This document shows, piece by piece, positions 42,096 to 53,373 of a DNA stretch of 64,000 bases. The stretch comes from Aquila chrysaetos chrysaetos (lineage: Eukaryota > Chordata > Aves > Accipitriformes > Accipitridae). The notes under the pieces are model-generated. The model ran no database searches. It was not told the origin of the DNA and worked only from the letters and a program-made list of their open reading frames with translations. The translations under genes and the position numbers were made by a program. Location of the stretch: assembly GCF_900496995.4 (NCBI RefSeq), contig NW_024470396.1:1-64000 (forward strand). The letters are read 5' to 3'. The stretch's first letter is position 1, and every line of letters starts with the position of its first letter.

Positions 42096-43571
42096 GTACG
42101 TCTGTGATGTGTGTCTGCGTTTTTCCAAAGGTACTTGCAGTATGGACTTTAACATTAAGAGTGTGCCAACTCTCCTTTTACATTTTTTTACGTGAAATGT
42201 TGTAACGCAAATACTAAAAATAAGTTCTGTTCTGGAGCAAGTTACACCTATGCAAAGTTTACTTCCCTCCGTTTATTTTCTCTTCCTGAAAGCATAATCT
42301 TCTGTTTCTGTGCACTTGCTAGTAAATGATATAGTGAAAATAATTTTGTACTAAAAGAGGGAAGAAACTGTTCGTAAGAGTTCAGCTGTTCAGAAGAAAC
42401 AGACTTTGTTTTCATGATAAAAGCTTTATGCTTTTGCAGTCCATGAGTTTTTTAAATAGCTTATAGGAGTACTCGACAACCTTACTGAGATAACTAGCAT
42501 CTGTGCTAAAAGCAATCGAGGTCAAAGAAGAGACGTGGACAAAACAGGACAAATTGGCGTCGCATCTGTGTGTTTTCCAGGCTTTCCCAGGAAGCACTGG
42601 CAGCCCTGTAACTAGTGACAGTGAGGTCCTGATTGTTTTTGATGAGTTACTGCTTCAGTAATGTATTTTTTCCTTTAACCTACAGCGTGTCATTTTGACT
42701 TCAGTTGGAAAGAGATTTTCCAAAATGGAAGTCTTTGTCACTCAAAGAAATTTTCTTTTATGAACTTCCCATCAGAGTGGATCTTCAGAGGTGATCGACT
42801 TGACAGTAGAAGTCATCAGTAACAAGACTTTTCACTCTCTTTAAACAAAGAAAAAAAAAAAAAAAAAAAAAGTCAATTTCCTTCCAAAGACCCAAGCACA
42901 GCCCATCTTCCTAAAGTTGATGGCATCGCTGGTCTTTGGTTTCTCAGTTGTAACAGTCGCGACAACATGAAAATGTGTTGCTCTGCGTGCTTCAGTACTG
43001 CCAAAAGCATTAGGAAATCCGCCAGTCCTTTTTGGTAGTCTGAGGTATTGCAGCACTGGGGGTTTTACAAATTGACCTGCATTGTTTAAAGTGTAACTGC
43101 CAAATAGCTGTAGTATATCATTTATGAGGTGTATGTAAGCAGTTAGGTATTTTTCTAAATGTTTAAAAAGAGAGGCAACTGAATGTTGTGGGTTTTCTTT
43201 CCTGACGTTTTGACGGAGTGCTCTGAAGTACTTTCTTTCTGTCTGGCTTTCAATGGTGTGTTTCCCTGGCAGTTCAGTAGCACCTCTCTTGGGCAGCGCA
43301 GCTGGCCAGGTGTTCCTCCTCATTACGTAACACACACAAAACCCCCTAGTCACATTATAACTGTGTACTTTGGAGATAGATAATTTAACGGTAGGAATTC
43401 AGAGCTGTGCAAGTTAAGGTAATGCAAAAGGAAAATCAAATACTTTTACAGTATAAGTATTCTTATTGGATGTATATAAACGTGGGCACACCCTTTGAGT
43501 GTAAAGTGAATTATTGAGATTTATTCTTTATTTTTCATTTTGCTCTTTGAAGTTTTCCACTTCACTTTCAG
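42096..43571. other. intron between exons A and B of U2
   Basis: The first 550 bases align with U1. The middle (about 42,680-43,450) is absent from U1 and contains an A-run at 42,848-42,871 and a long frame on the minus strand (42,841-43,353) without recognised motifs. An insertion in U2 or a deletion in U1 explains the difference. Confidence 0.5.
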
Positions 43572-43646
43572 CTTTATTCACCAAACAAGCAAGATGCAAA
43601 GCAGCAGCAGCAGCAGCGCAAGGGCTGTAGCTGTTGCGGTGGATCC
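43572..43646 (+). CDS. candidate coding exon B, unit U2 (25 codons)
   Basis: The borders are CACTTTCAG and GGATCC|GTAAGC. It has five CAG codons against four in U1, with the frame kept, and encodes the same LYSPNKQDAK and RKGCSCCGG parts. Confidence 0.55.
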
Positions 43647-43846
43647 GTAAGCACAGATTCTGATTGTGTACAACCTCGTCCTGCAGCCTCCCGGGGTTCT
43701 CTCCCTGCAGCAGTGCTGCAAGTAAGGGAGGAGACGTTTTCCAACCCCGGCAAGAGTGTTTACTCGTGTGCTAAGCAGGTGTTCAAAATGGTATCAATTA
43801 GCCTAAATGCTGATTTTAAGTGTTCAAATCGCTCTTAACTTTTAAA

Positions 43847-44099
43847 GGAGGGTGGTGTATTTCGAGCTGACCTGTTTACCTGGAATCCTCCTTTAGCTCA
43901 GCGACTCTCCTTGTGCACCCCCAGCCTCCGCTGGCAGGGCGGTATGAGAAGCTGGAAGGTCCTTGACTTAGTATAAACCCTGCTTAGCAACAACTAAAGC
44001 GTCGGTGTGTTGTCAACGTTACTCTCGTCCTAAATCCAAAATGGCCCTGTACCAGCTACTCGGAAGAAAATTAACTTTATTCCAGCCAAAACCAGGACA
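43847..44099 (-). repeat. ERV-L LTR 5' half (minus), unit U2
   Basis: This is collinear with 24,500-24,758. The sense start is TGTCCTGGTTTTGGC at 44,099. Confidence 0.68.
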
Positions 44100-44755
44100 A
44101 CCCCAACCCCCCTGATTCTGGGTCTGCAACAGGGGGAAAAAAAAAAAACAAACGAATTTGGGACTCCTGGGAAAGCCAAATCCGCCTGGATCTGTGCAGC
44201 TGGAAAGGAAAAATCCCACCCCGTTTTCACGCGCAAAACCACAACCAAAAGATCACCCCTTTTTATGTTGTGGAAAAGCACTGAAACACACCCCAAACTG
44301 AGTATTTTGAAAAAGCAAAAAACTTGCCAGTTTGGGGAAGATTGGGGGCGAAGCACAGGCAGTTTGAGGGGCATTGCTGGGGGTCCTCCCAGTGTGGATG
44401 ATCTGGTGTGGATTCTCTGTTGCGCGTTATCCCAGGTGAGTTACCTGCTGTGGATCATCCCGGGTGGACTCCCTGGGGTAGGTCATCCCCGCCCGTGTCC
44501 CCCCATCCACCTTTGTACCCTCACCTACCCTCCCCCCGTGTGTGTTTCTCCCCCATGTGCCCCCCGTTGCTCCGGCCCGCCCCCTTCACCCACGCGAGTT
44601 TTTAACCCGTGCGAGTTGTTTCCCCCCCGCATGCCCCTGGTCTCCTATCTCCTGCCCTCGCCCACCCCCCCCCTTTCCCTCCTCCATATGCCACACCCCC
44701 CCCCCCATCATCTGTCAGGCTCCAGACCCCTGGCATGCTGCCTGCACCCCATTCT

Positions 44756-44947
44756 CTGTCATTTTTTTTCTTCTTTTCCTTACAAGTTGTTGCTGTTGTT
44801 TCTTTTTAATGATTAAACTCTTTTCATTTCCAGCCACGAGTTTTCTCACTTTCGCCCTTCCGATTGTCTCCCCGTCCCACTGGCGGCGGGGGGAGCGAGT
44901 GAGCGGTCGCGTGGGGCTTCGTTGCCGGCTGGCGTTAGACCACGACA
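44756..44947 (+). repeat. ERV-L LTR 3' half (plus), unit U2
   Basis: This is collinear with 25,400-25,590 and ends GCGTTAGACCACGACA. The same internal inversion as in U1 shows that the rearranged LTR predates the U1/U2 duplication. Confidence 0.68.
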
Positions 44948-45047
44948 CGAGGTGAGTCGCAAGCCCTGCCTGGCTAATGCTGGAGGCTCTCTGCGTTCCT
45001 CCTGCCATCTTGACGGGCCGTCCTTGTTCTTCATTGCCGCTTTATAG

Positions 45048-45091
45048 CGAGCGCCTCTTGCTCCGTAAGCAGCAGTACTCGGGCCGTGCAG
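45048..45091 (+). CDS. candidate coding exon C, unit U2
   Basis: The exon is 44 bp, identical to U1 exon C, with acceptor CTTTATAG and donor TGCAG|GTGCTG. The surrounding sequence shows several substitutions. Confidence 0.45.
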
Positions 45092-45173
45092 GTGCTGCAC
45101 GTTGCAGACAGCAAAGGGCAATCGTGACGCTTGCTGGGGGGAGCGGCGAGGGGTGCGGAGCCACGCTCCTGTA

Positions 45174-45299
45174 GGGAGCAAAGATGGAACCTCGAGGGCT
45201 CTGCGGTCATCTGCCGAGAACATCTACTATCCCGACGCTCCGCTTTGCTTTCCCTGCTTCACGTCTAATTACTTTGCACGCCGGAGGGCGGGGCGGTAA
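45174..45299 (+). CDS. candidate terminal exon D, unit U2 (longer reading)
   Basis: The reading is GSKDGTSRALRSSAENIYY... and runs on to a TAA at 45,297-45,299. U1 stops 24 codons earlier. The extension is rich in Cys, Phe and Arg and may be non-functional read-on. Confidence 0.35.
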   Translation, partial: GSKDGTSRALRSSAENIYYPDAPLCFPCFTSNYFARRRAGR

Positions 45300-46039
45300 G
45301 TAACACCGTGCAGCGTCTCTTCGATAAGAGACAAGCCCCGCACAAGAAGCCTTGCGTGCGTGCAGGATTAGGAGAGCAGAGTTGTGATAGCACAGAGGTG
45401 AGGAAAGGTGCGCCCCACCCCAACAGAGCCCCAGGATTGCCAGGGTATCGCTCGCTTGCAGGTGGGCCGCTCGCATCTGGTCCGCTGGGATGCGCCGTTT
45501 CCTGCTGAACAGAGCTGCCCCCCTGGCACGAGGCAGCTTTGGGTCTCTTGTGGCCTGCCTTCAGGCTGTCACCTGCACCAGGCGTTATTATTTTTTTTTT
45601 TTAATCTCTCGCCAGCATCTGTTGACTGGCTGCTGTCCCTCCCAGAACCGTGATGCTGCATGCAGACGGATACAGCAGTGCCTGGGGCTTGGTCCAGGGG
45701 ACCCCCCCCGTCCCCCCTGCCCTTGCAGGTTCCCTGTGCTGCTTCTCCTGTCTAGATAATGGGGTGGGGGGGCAGGGACAGAAGCGACCGCCCGAATTGT
45801 CTGTTCTTTGTGCTTGACTGCTGTAACCGCTCCAGCCCCTCGGGTGCTTTTTGGAAGGGAGGCAACGAAGGTGACTGCCCGGGCTGCGAGTGGGGAAAGG
45901 GCAGGGCAATGTAAGCCCCGTGCCCCCAGTAAGTAGTTACCGCCTGTGGCTGGTCTGTACTGGGTTGAGCTGTCAGTCATCTCTCCTGCAGCTGATGCTC
46001 AGAAGAGGATCGTTGGGGGCTGCGGTTGCGCTGCGGGAG

Positions 46040-46281
46040 CAGGCGGGAATGCGTTTGGAGGCGCGCATGCGCGTGGCGCGCGTGGCTGGGCCGGACCCGC
46101 TGTGCCTAGCAGCAAACGCTGTACGGCAGTGGGGAGGCGCGCATGCGCGGGCGCCTACGTCGCGCTCGCTGCTGTTGCCTAGCAACCGCCAGCGCGAAAC
46201 GCGTCTCGGCAACCGCCGCATGCAGGCCGGCGCTGCTTTACGTCGCTCCTGCTGTTGCCTAGCAACGAAGATGCTGTACGG
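46040..46281 (+). promoter_or_regulatory. NRF1/RFX promoter-like array of unit U3, cut by the gap
   Basis: GCGCATGCGC cores start at 46,063 and 46,139. Perfect GTTGCCTAGCAAC X-box-type motifs start at 46,174 and 46,254. Spacing is 76-80 bp, as in U2. The array stops at the 100-N gap, so its full size is unknown. Confidence 0.7.
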
Positions 46282-46381
46282 NNNNNNNNNNNNNNNNNNN
46301 NNNNNNNNNNNNNNNNNNNNNNNNNNNNNNNNNNNNNNNNNNNNNNNNNNNNNNNNNNNNNNNNNNNNNNNNNNNNNNNNN
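46282..46381. other. assembly gap of 100 N
   Basis: Exactly 100 N, a conventional placeholder, so the true distance and even the join are unknown. It lies between the GC-rich array and the inner end of the right palindrome arm. Confidence 0.99.
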
Positions 46382-46689
46382 CCGGGAACAGAAAAATGTT
46401 CTCCATTTCTGACCCTGCAGCGCCCACGGGCGACGCCGAGCGTAGCCACACCGCGCCAGCCCCGCACCCCCGGGGCCCCACGCGCAGTTCGAGGGCCGCG
46501 ACCTGCGGAGGGCCCGGCCCCACGCCTCTGCGGGGCAGCCCCAGCACAGGCAGGGTGTCGCTTCGCGACTGCCCTTTCAGGCTTTATTTCCCTGCCATCG
46601 CCGGCACGGCCAGGCCCCCACCCCAAACCCCCCGAGCCGAAGCACCCCCACGGGTAGCCGGGCCCAGCCACCCGGAAAACAAGAAAACC

Positions 46690-47845
46690 AAAGAGGGAAC
46701 AAGACAGAGAACGTGGGGAAAAGGCAAGGAGAATGGACGCAGAAACAGAGAGCACGCGCGAGGGATAGGGAGCAGGACAGAGAGATGGAGAAAGAAAGGA
46801 AAAAAAGACAGGAGGCGAAACCAAGGAAAGAGAGACAAGGATGGGGAGCAGGACAAAGGGACGGAAGAGAAAAAAAAAAATCGCGACAGGCTGCAGGACA
46901 GAGATGAAGGGCTTAAATAGACACAGGGAGCACGACGGAAGGACAGAGAGAGACAAAAGGGACAGAGAGCAGGCCAGCATTGGAGGGGAAAAAACCAACT
47001 GCGATGGGCAGTGGGAGAGAGATACGGGAAAAGAAAAAAGTACTGAGAACAGAAAAAGAAAGAAGAGACAGCTAGCTGACAGGGAGACACAGTTAGAAAG
47101 GACGGGAGAGGGAATGGGGCAGAGAGAGACAGACAGAAAAGGGAGCGAAAGAAAGCAAGGCAGAGGGACTGCAGGGCGGGGCGGGGGGGAAGGGACAGGG
47201 GTCTGGACAGAGATGAGAAATCAGCAGGGACAGAGGAAAGAGACAGAAAGAGGGACAGGGAACATGGCAGAGAAGGACAAATCAGGACAGCGGCAGACGC
47301 AGATAAAAAACTGGGACGGCTCAGGACAGAGAGGAATAGAATACAAGCAGGGAGCGGGACAAAGGGATACAGCGAGAAACGACGGGACAGAAGCAAGACG
47401 AGCGCAGACAAGAACAATGACAACGAGAGCACGCGCCCCAGAGAGAGAGCCAGAGACCGCGAGAAGCACAGGGGGTTGGGGAATTTAGAAGAGAAGTATC
47501 AGGAGCCCTGCAGAGAGAGGGAGGGTGAATAAAAAAGGGGCAGGAAGCAGCACAAAGGGTCAGAGAGAGCAAGAGATGAACAGGAAGGAGGACGGGGACA
47601 GTGAGATCCAGAATGACAAAAAATAAACAGCAACAGCAAGCAAGACAAGGGATAGAGAGAGAAAGTAGGAAGACGAGAGATAGGAAGGCAGGGACGCAGA
47701 GCAGCACGTACAGGCGCAGAGAGGGAAATTAAATGACACAGAGCAGGACAGAAACAGAGTGAGAAAAGATAGTGACAAGGAAGAGGACAGAGCATCAGAG
47801 AACAAAAAAAACTGCAGAGGGAATAGGACAGAGAAATGGAGAGGG
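46690..47845 (-). repeat. polypurine/polypyrimidine tract, right arm
   Basis: This is the inverted copy of 39,769-40,945, now purine-rich on the plus strand. Frames across it are compositional. It has small deletions relative to the left arm. Confidence 0.75.
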
Positions 47846-49172
47846 GAACTACAGGCCTGTCAGCCTGACCTCGGTACCGGGGAAGATTATGGAGCGGTTC
47901 ATCTTGAGCGCGCTCACATGGCATGTGTGGGACAACCAGGGGATCGGGCCCAGCCAGCGTGGGTTCATGAAAAGCGGGTCCTGCTTAACCAACCTGATCT
48001 CCTTCTATGACCAGGTGATGCGCCTAGTGGATTAGGGAAAGGCTGTGGATGTTATCTACCTTGACTTCAGCAAGGCCTTCGACACTGTCTCTCATGGCAT
48101 ACTCCTTGAGAAGCTGGCAGCTCATGGCTTAGACAGGTGTACTCTTTGCTGGGTAAAAAAACTAGCTGGATGACTGAGCCCAGACAGTTGTGGTGAACAG
48201 AGTTAAATCTGGTTGACTGTCACAAGTGGTGTTCCCCAGGGCTCAGTTTTGGGGCCAGTTCTCTTTAGTATCTTTGTCATCAATGATCTAGATGAGAGAC
48301 TTGAGTCTACCCTCAGTAAATTTGCAGATGACACCAAGTTGGGAGGGAGGGCTGATCTGCTTGAGTGTAGGAAGGCTCTACAGAGGGAGCTAGACAGGCT
48401 GGATCGATGGGCCAAGGCTAATTGCATGATGCTCAACAATACCAAGTACCCGTTCCCACGCTTCAGTTGCAACAACCCCGTGCAGCGCTAAGGGCTTGGG
48501 AAAGAGCGGCTGGAAAGCTGCCCGGTGGAAAAAGACCTGGGGGTGCTGGTTGACAGCTAGCTGAATATAAGCCAGAAACAGTGTGGCCAGCAGGAGCAGA
48601 AAAGCAATTTTTCCCCTGTGTTCGGCACTGGTGAGGCCGCACCTCGAGTACTGCGTTCGGTTTTGGGCCCCTCGCTACGGGAAAGACATTGAGGTGCTGG
48701 AACGTGTCCGGAGAAGGGCAACCAAGTTGGTGAGGGGCCTGGAGCATAAGTCTTATGAGGAGCGGCTGAGGGAGCTGGGGTGGTTTAGTCCAGAGAAAAG
48801 GAGGCTGAAGGGAGACGTTATTGCTCTCCACAACTACCTAAAGGGGGGTTGTAGCAAAGTGGGTGCTGGTCTTTTCTATCAAGTAACTAGAGATAGGACA
48901 AGAAAAAAATGGCCTGAAGTTGCGCCAGGGGAGGTTTAGATTGGATATCAGAAAAAATTTCTTTACTGAGAGGGTTGTCAGGCATTGGAACAGGCTGCCC
49001 AGGGTAGTGATAGAGTCACTCTATCCCTGGAGATGTTCAAAAAGCACGTAGATGTGGCATTTGGGGGCATGATTTAGTGGGCATGGTAGTGTTGGGTTGA
49101 TGGTTGGACTTGATCTTAGAGGTCTTTTCCAAATTTCATAATTTGATTTGGTTCGATTTGATTCTATTCTAG
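47846..49172 (+). mobile_element. 5'-truncated CR1 LINE with reverse-transcriptase remnant, right arm
   Basis: The plus-sense readings contain [29 protein letters not shown] and [14 protein letters not shown], typical of CR1 reverse transcriptase. In-frame stops occur near 48,034, 48,172 and 48,204 and after VDS near 48,558. The 3' end is near 49,172, with GATTTGATTCTATTCT. Confidence 0.9.
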
Positions 49173-49840
49173 GGAGCAGAACAGAGATGTAGCAAGAAAG
49201 CAAAAAAGGAAAGGAGGAAGAACAAAGGGAGAGAGAGACAAGGACTGGAAGAAGGACAGAGGGATGGAAGAGGAAAAAAATAGTGATAGGCTGCAGAACA
49301 GAGATGGAGAAGTTAAAAAAAAAAGACACAGGGAGCATGACAGAATGAGTGTAAGAAAAAGAGGGACAGAGAGCAGGACAGCACTGGAGAAAAAAAAAAA
49401 ACCTGTGATTGATAGGCAGTGAGAGAGAGATGGAGGAAGAGAGAAAAGAGAGAGAAGGGACAGCTAGCTGGACAGGGGGATACAGTTAGAAAGGATGCAA
49501 GAGAGAATGGAACAGAGAGGAATACAGAAAAGATAGCAAGAGGAAGCAGGGCAGAGGAACAGCAATAGAAGAAAACAGGAACAGGGATCTGGACAGATGG
49601 AGAAAAAAGCAGGAAAAACAAATACAACATGATACTATGGGACAGGAAAAAAGACAAAGTGACAGATGAGAATAACGACAAGAGAGAGAAAGAGACTGTG
49701 AGAAACACAGGAGGTTGGAGAAAGAGAGGTATTAGGACCCCTGCAGAGAGATAGAAGACATGAATAAAAAGATTAGGGAGCACCACAAAGGGTCAGAGAA
49801 AGAGAAGAACAGGAAGAGTGAGATACAAAATGAAAAAAAC
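49173..49840 (-). repeat. polypurine tract, outer part, right arm
   Basis: This is the inverted copy of 37,790-38,440, with A/G-rich GGACAGAG-type words. Confidence 0.7.
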
Positions 49841-49863
49841 CCACATATTATACACATATTATC

Positions 49864-50360
49864 CAGTAACCGAGCCCATTTCGGCGCCGCACCGCGCCCG
49901 AGCCCATTTCGGCGCCGCACCGCGCCCGAGCCCATTTCGGCGCCGCACCGCGCCCGAGCCCATTTCGGCGCCGCACCGCGCCCGAGCCCATTTCGGCGCC
50001 GCACCGCGCCCGAGCCCATTTCGGCGCCGCACCGCGCCCGAGCCCATTTCGGCGCCGCACCCGAGCCCGAGCCCATTTCGGCGCCGCACCGCGCCCGAGC
50101 CCATTTCGGCGCCGCACCGCGCCCGAGCCCATTTCGGCGCCGCACCGCGCCCGAGCCCATTTCGGCGCCGCACCGCGCCCGAGCCCATTTCGGCGCCGCA
50201 CCGCGCCCGAGCCATTTCGGCGCCGCACCGCGCCCGAGCCCATTTCGGCGCCGCACCGCGCCCGAGCCCATTTCGGCGCCGCACCGCGCCCGAGCCCATT
50301 TCGGCGCCGCACCGCGCCCGAGCCCATTTCGGCGCCGCACCGCGCCCGAGCCCATTTCAA
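49864..50360 (-). repeat. 28-bp GC-rich minisatellite, about 17 copies, right arm only
   Basis: The unit is CCGAGCCCATTTCGGCGCC followed by GCACCGCGC. Copies are almost identical. One unit near 50,059 has an altered middle (CACCCGAGCC) and one near 50,211 lacks a C. Flanking single copies with different inserts (CAAAGTTACA...) follow at 50,361-50,440. The left arm has one copy (about 37,710-37,740). Every unit contains GGCGCC and several CpGs. Confidence 0.95.
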
Positions 50361-50981
50361 AGTTACACAGTAACCGAGCCCATTTCAAAGTTACATAGCT
50401 ACAGAGCCCATTTCAAAGTTGTGCAATTACTAGAGCCAGTAATGCGCACCTTTTCTATTAACCCAGCCGCAGCTACATTTACCTCGAGGCATCTACAACT
50501 CTCCCTTAGATGCCTAATTCTAACGAACACTTTCACTTACTTAAACAGCTAAGTTTACCTTTGGGCACTAAACGCGCATGCTTTGCTCTGCACTTGCCTT
50601 TGCGATTGCCATTAGTACTGTGATTCTCACAAGGAGACCTAATTACCTGCCTTTTTTTCATTTTATTTTTATTGTTTCATTTGGTCCATTACTGACTCCA
50701 CATACATTCAGCTGTGTCAGTATTTACAGTCCAATTCTACAATGTACTTTTACTACAATGTATAGAAAAAAGTTATGGCCGCATTGGTCAAATATTTGCC
50801 ACTATTAGTTTTATTCCTCTTTTAATCATTGTTTTTACAAATACATTTAAATTCCAAAAATTTAGCATTACCTTAAGAAGAAATGCCACTATTTAGTGCC
50901 TGCAATTCTCTACGGAGTGGTCTTTTCCACATTCCTCACTCCCATTACATCTGTCGCTTCACATCCAGAGGTTTACCTCCA

Positions 50982-51053
50982 CGATCCCTGTTCCTGGGCA
51001 GAAAACAAGTGAGCTCCGCTCCTCTTGACACACTGTCCACTTCCACACCTACG
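50982..51053 (-). CDS. candidate 72-bp exon, right arm
   Basis: This is the inverted partner of 37,046-37,117, with the same acceptor (GTGCGTAG) and donor (GTGGAG|GTAAAC). It is open in more than one frame. Confidence 0.35.
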
Positions 51054-51909
51054 CACAAAAATAAAAGTTGAAAAACATCATTACATCACAAACTACAAAG
51101 AGCACCCAAATATATGACAAACCCACCACGGAAAAATACAGTTACACCCACACACTTCACAACCCTGGCCTACTCAATGCTGGCTATCTACTCCAACTCC
51201 CCCCCACCTGCAAAATCCTCAACTGTCTTCCAAAGACCATCCGCTGAACAACATAATTCCCTGTACTAAGTGGCAATTACCACATTCCAGGGCAGCACTG
51301 CATGGGAACACCATTCCCGGGAGCCTTGAACAAAAATCGCCCTGCCTGTGAAAACCCTGGCCCAAGCCGGACCCTGGTCCAAACATTGGCGATCAGCATC
51401 ACCTCATGGACCGGCTAGGACCAGGGGGAAAAAAAAAAAAAAACGGGGGGGGGGGGGGGGGGGGGGCAGAACAAGATGGGACAACACCAAAAACCAACCC
51501 ATATGGCAGCTGGGTTTTTTCAGTCTAATTTTTTTTTTTTTTTTTCCCCTGAAAAACATCTCAACTCTACATCCAACTTGAAAGGAAAAAACATAACAAG
51601 GCTAAACCACATAATCCTACAAGGTTACACACATTCACAACACACCACTCATTCAGATCACATACATGCCAGTCCTCACTCTCAACTCATCCATGCAACT
51701 GCCCACCACCATCAAAGGGCCATCACCCCGTGCCTGCGGCACCGGGGGACTCAAAAATCGCCCCACCTGCAAAAACCCTGGCCCGAGCCCAACCTCCTTC
51801 CAAACTCCCCACAAACTACCCTTCCGTTACACCAATGTTTCAACACACACCATCATCTCCACCATCCGTGCATTTTCAACCTGATACTTAGCTTTCACAG
51901 TGCCACGTG

Positions 51910-52113
51910 TCACAGTCCAACCTCCACAGCAGCCATGTCACCTAAATGCAAGGTTCCTTCAAGCACCTCGTGCCCTGTCATCACCTGCAAAAACAACACA
52001 CAAAGCTTTTTATTAGACACTTCATCCTTGAGAGAGAAGTCCTCCACCACTCCCCTATCCTGCTTCCCACCTATTCCAAAAAATAACACATCCTCACAGC
52101 CAGTGTCCTCCAT
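51910..52113 (-). CDS. 67-codon frame, right-arm copy
   Basis: The copy has the same length as the left-arm frame, with one replacement, and the same TTTTTGCAG inside it. Function is unknown. Confidence 0.3.
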   Translation of the reverse strand: MEDTGCEDVLFFGIGGKQDRGVVEDFSLKDEVSNKKLCVLFLQVMTGHEVLEGTLHLGDMAAVEVGL

Positions 52114-52364
52114 GGCACTTAAAAAACCAGAGCATCACAAACACAGAGATGTCCCTAAAGTTACCGATCGCTCCGAGGCCCGTCACACTGCTACTCAGAC
52201 CTCAAGGCCTTGACCATTTCTAGAGGCTTGTCACAAAGCATCCGCATAAACAATATGAACCATTGCCCAGTTACTGCCTTACTCTATACTAGTTCACAGT
52301 CCAATTGTGATCCACTCAACTCCTTGCATGCAAAGAACCCAAAGTCATTAAGCCTTCTATGCTG

Positions 52365-52925
52365 TCTCTACAATGCTATACAATACAGACACAAACACAG
52401 AGCCATGCAATTTGCATGCAAGTATAATGCCATACAAGGCAGTACTCTTATCTCAGTCAAGACAAAACAACTCAGAGCACAGCCATACCAGACAAAACAG
52501 GACAGGGCCAATACAAGAGACTCAGATGACAGTCAATACAAGTACAGACCAAAACAATACAAAACCAATACAGAACCAGACAATGCAAGGCAGTCTCAGA
52601 TGGCACTCAATACAAGTACAGAGCACTGCAATACAAAACACAATGCAGGGCCATGCAAAGCGAGACAGTCTCAGATGGCAAACAATGCAAGTACAGAGCA
52701 TCAGAACACAAACCAATATCGAGCAATACAATGCAAGATAGTCTCAGATGACAGTCAATAAAAGCACAGAGCACTACAATGCCAGAAAAAACACAATAAA
52801 GGTCATACAATGCGAGACAATCTCACATGACAGTCAATACAAATACAGAGCAAAACAACGCAAGACAAAGGCAAATACAGATCAATACAAAGCAAAAAAA
52901 ACCCGTAAAGCACAGCAAAGCAATC
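52365..52925 (-). repeat. TTG-rich tandem repeat, right arm
   Basis: This is the inverted copy of the 75-bp repeat at 35,165-35,720, with similar unit number. Confidence 0.78.
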
Positions 52926-53149
52926 TCATAGAGCCACTGGCCGCATCTTCCCTCTGACACCACTCCCAGACCCGCCTCCTTACGGCGCTCCACTGCCTTC
53001 CCCTGTCGCTCTGTGGCACGCATCTTGTCCCTCTGCATCTGAAAAAAAAAAAAAAAAAAGCACCATATCAAACAAGTCACATAGATGCAGAGCAAGAGAC
53101 TAACAACTCCATAGGTCTTGATTCCAGCTATGAAGACCATCTAGACACT

Positions 53150-53373
53150 AGAGACCACACCAAAACCACACCAAAACCACACCAAAACCACACCAAAACC
53201 ACACCAAAACCACACCAAAACCACACCAAAACCACACCAAAACCACACCAAAACCACACCAAAACCACACCAAAACCACACCAAAACCACACCAAAACCA
53301 CACCAAAACCACACCAAAACCACACCAAAACCACACCAAAACCACACCAAAACCACACCAAAACCACACCAAA
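53150..53373 (-). repeat. 11-bp minisatellite (CCACACCAAAA), about 20 copies
   Basis: Copies are near perfect. On the minus strand the unit reads TTTTGGTGTGG. The left arm has only a short T/G-rich stretch at 34,858-34,915 with related words (TTTTGTGTGGTGG, TTGGTTGGTGG). It passes directly into the 18-bp repeat. Confidence 0.95.

Noticed and set aside
42841..43353. 170-codon minus-strand frame in the U2 intron
   Set aside because: It starts in an A/T-run, has no recognised motif and is absent from U1.
49864..50360. CRISPR-like array
   Set aside because: Units are contiguous with no spacers, and the genome is a vertebrate one.
49818..50552. Repetitive frames on both strands over the 28-bp minisatellite
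   Set aside because: A 28-bp unit shifts frame each copy, so any frame cycles through three readings. The left arm has one copy and no frame.
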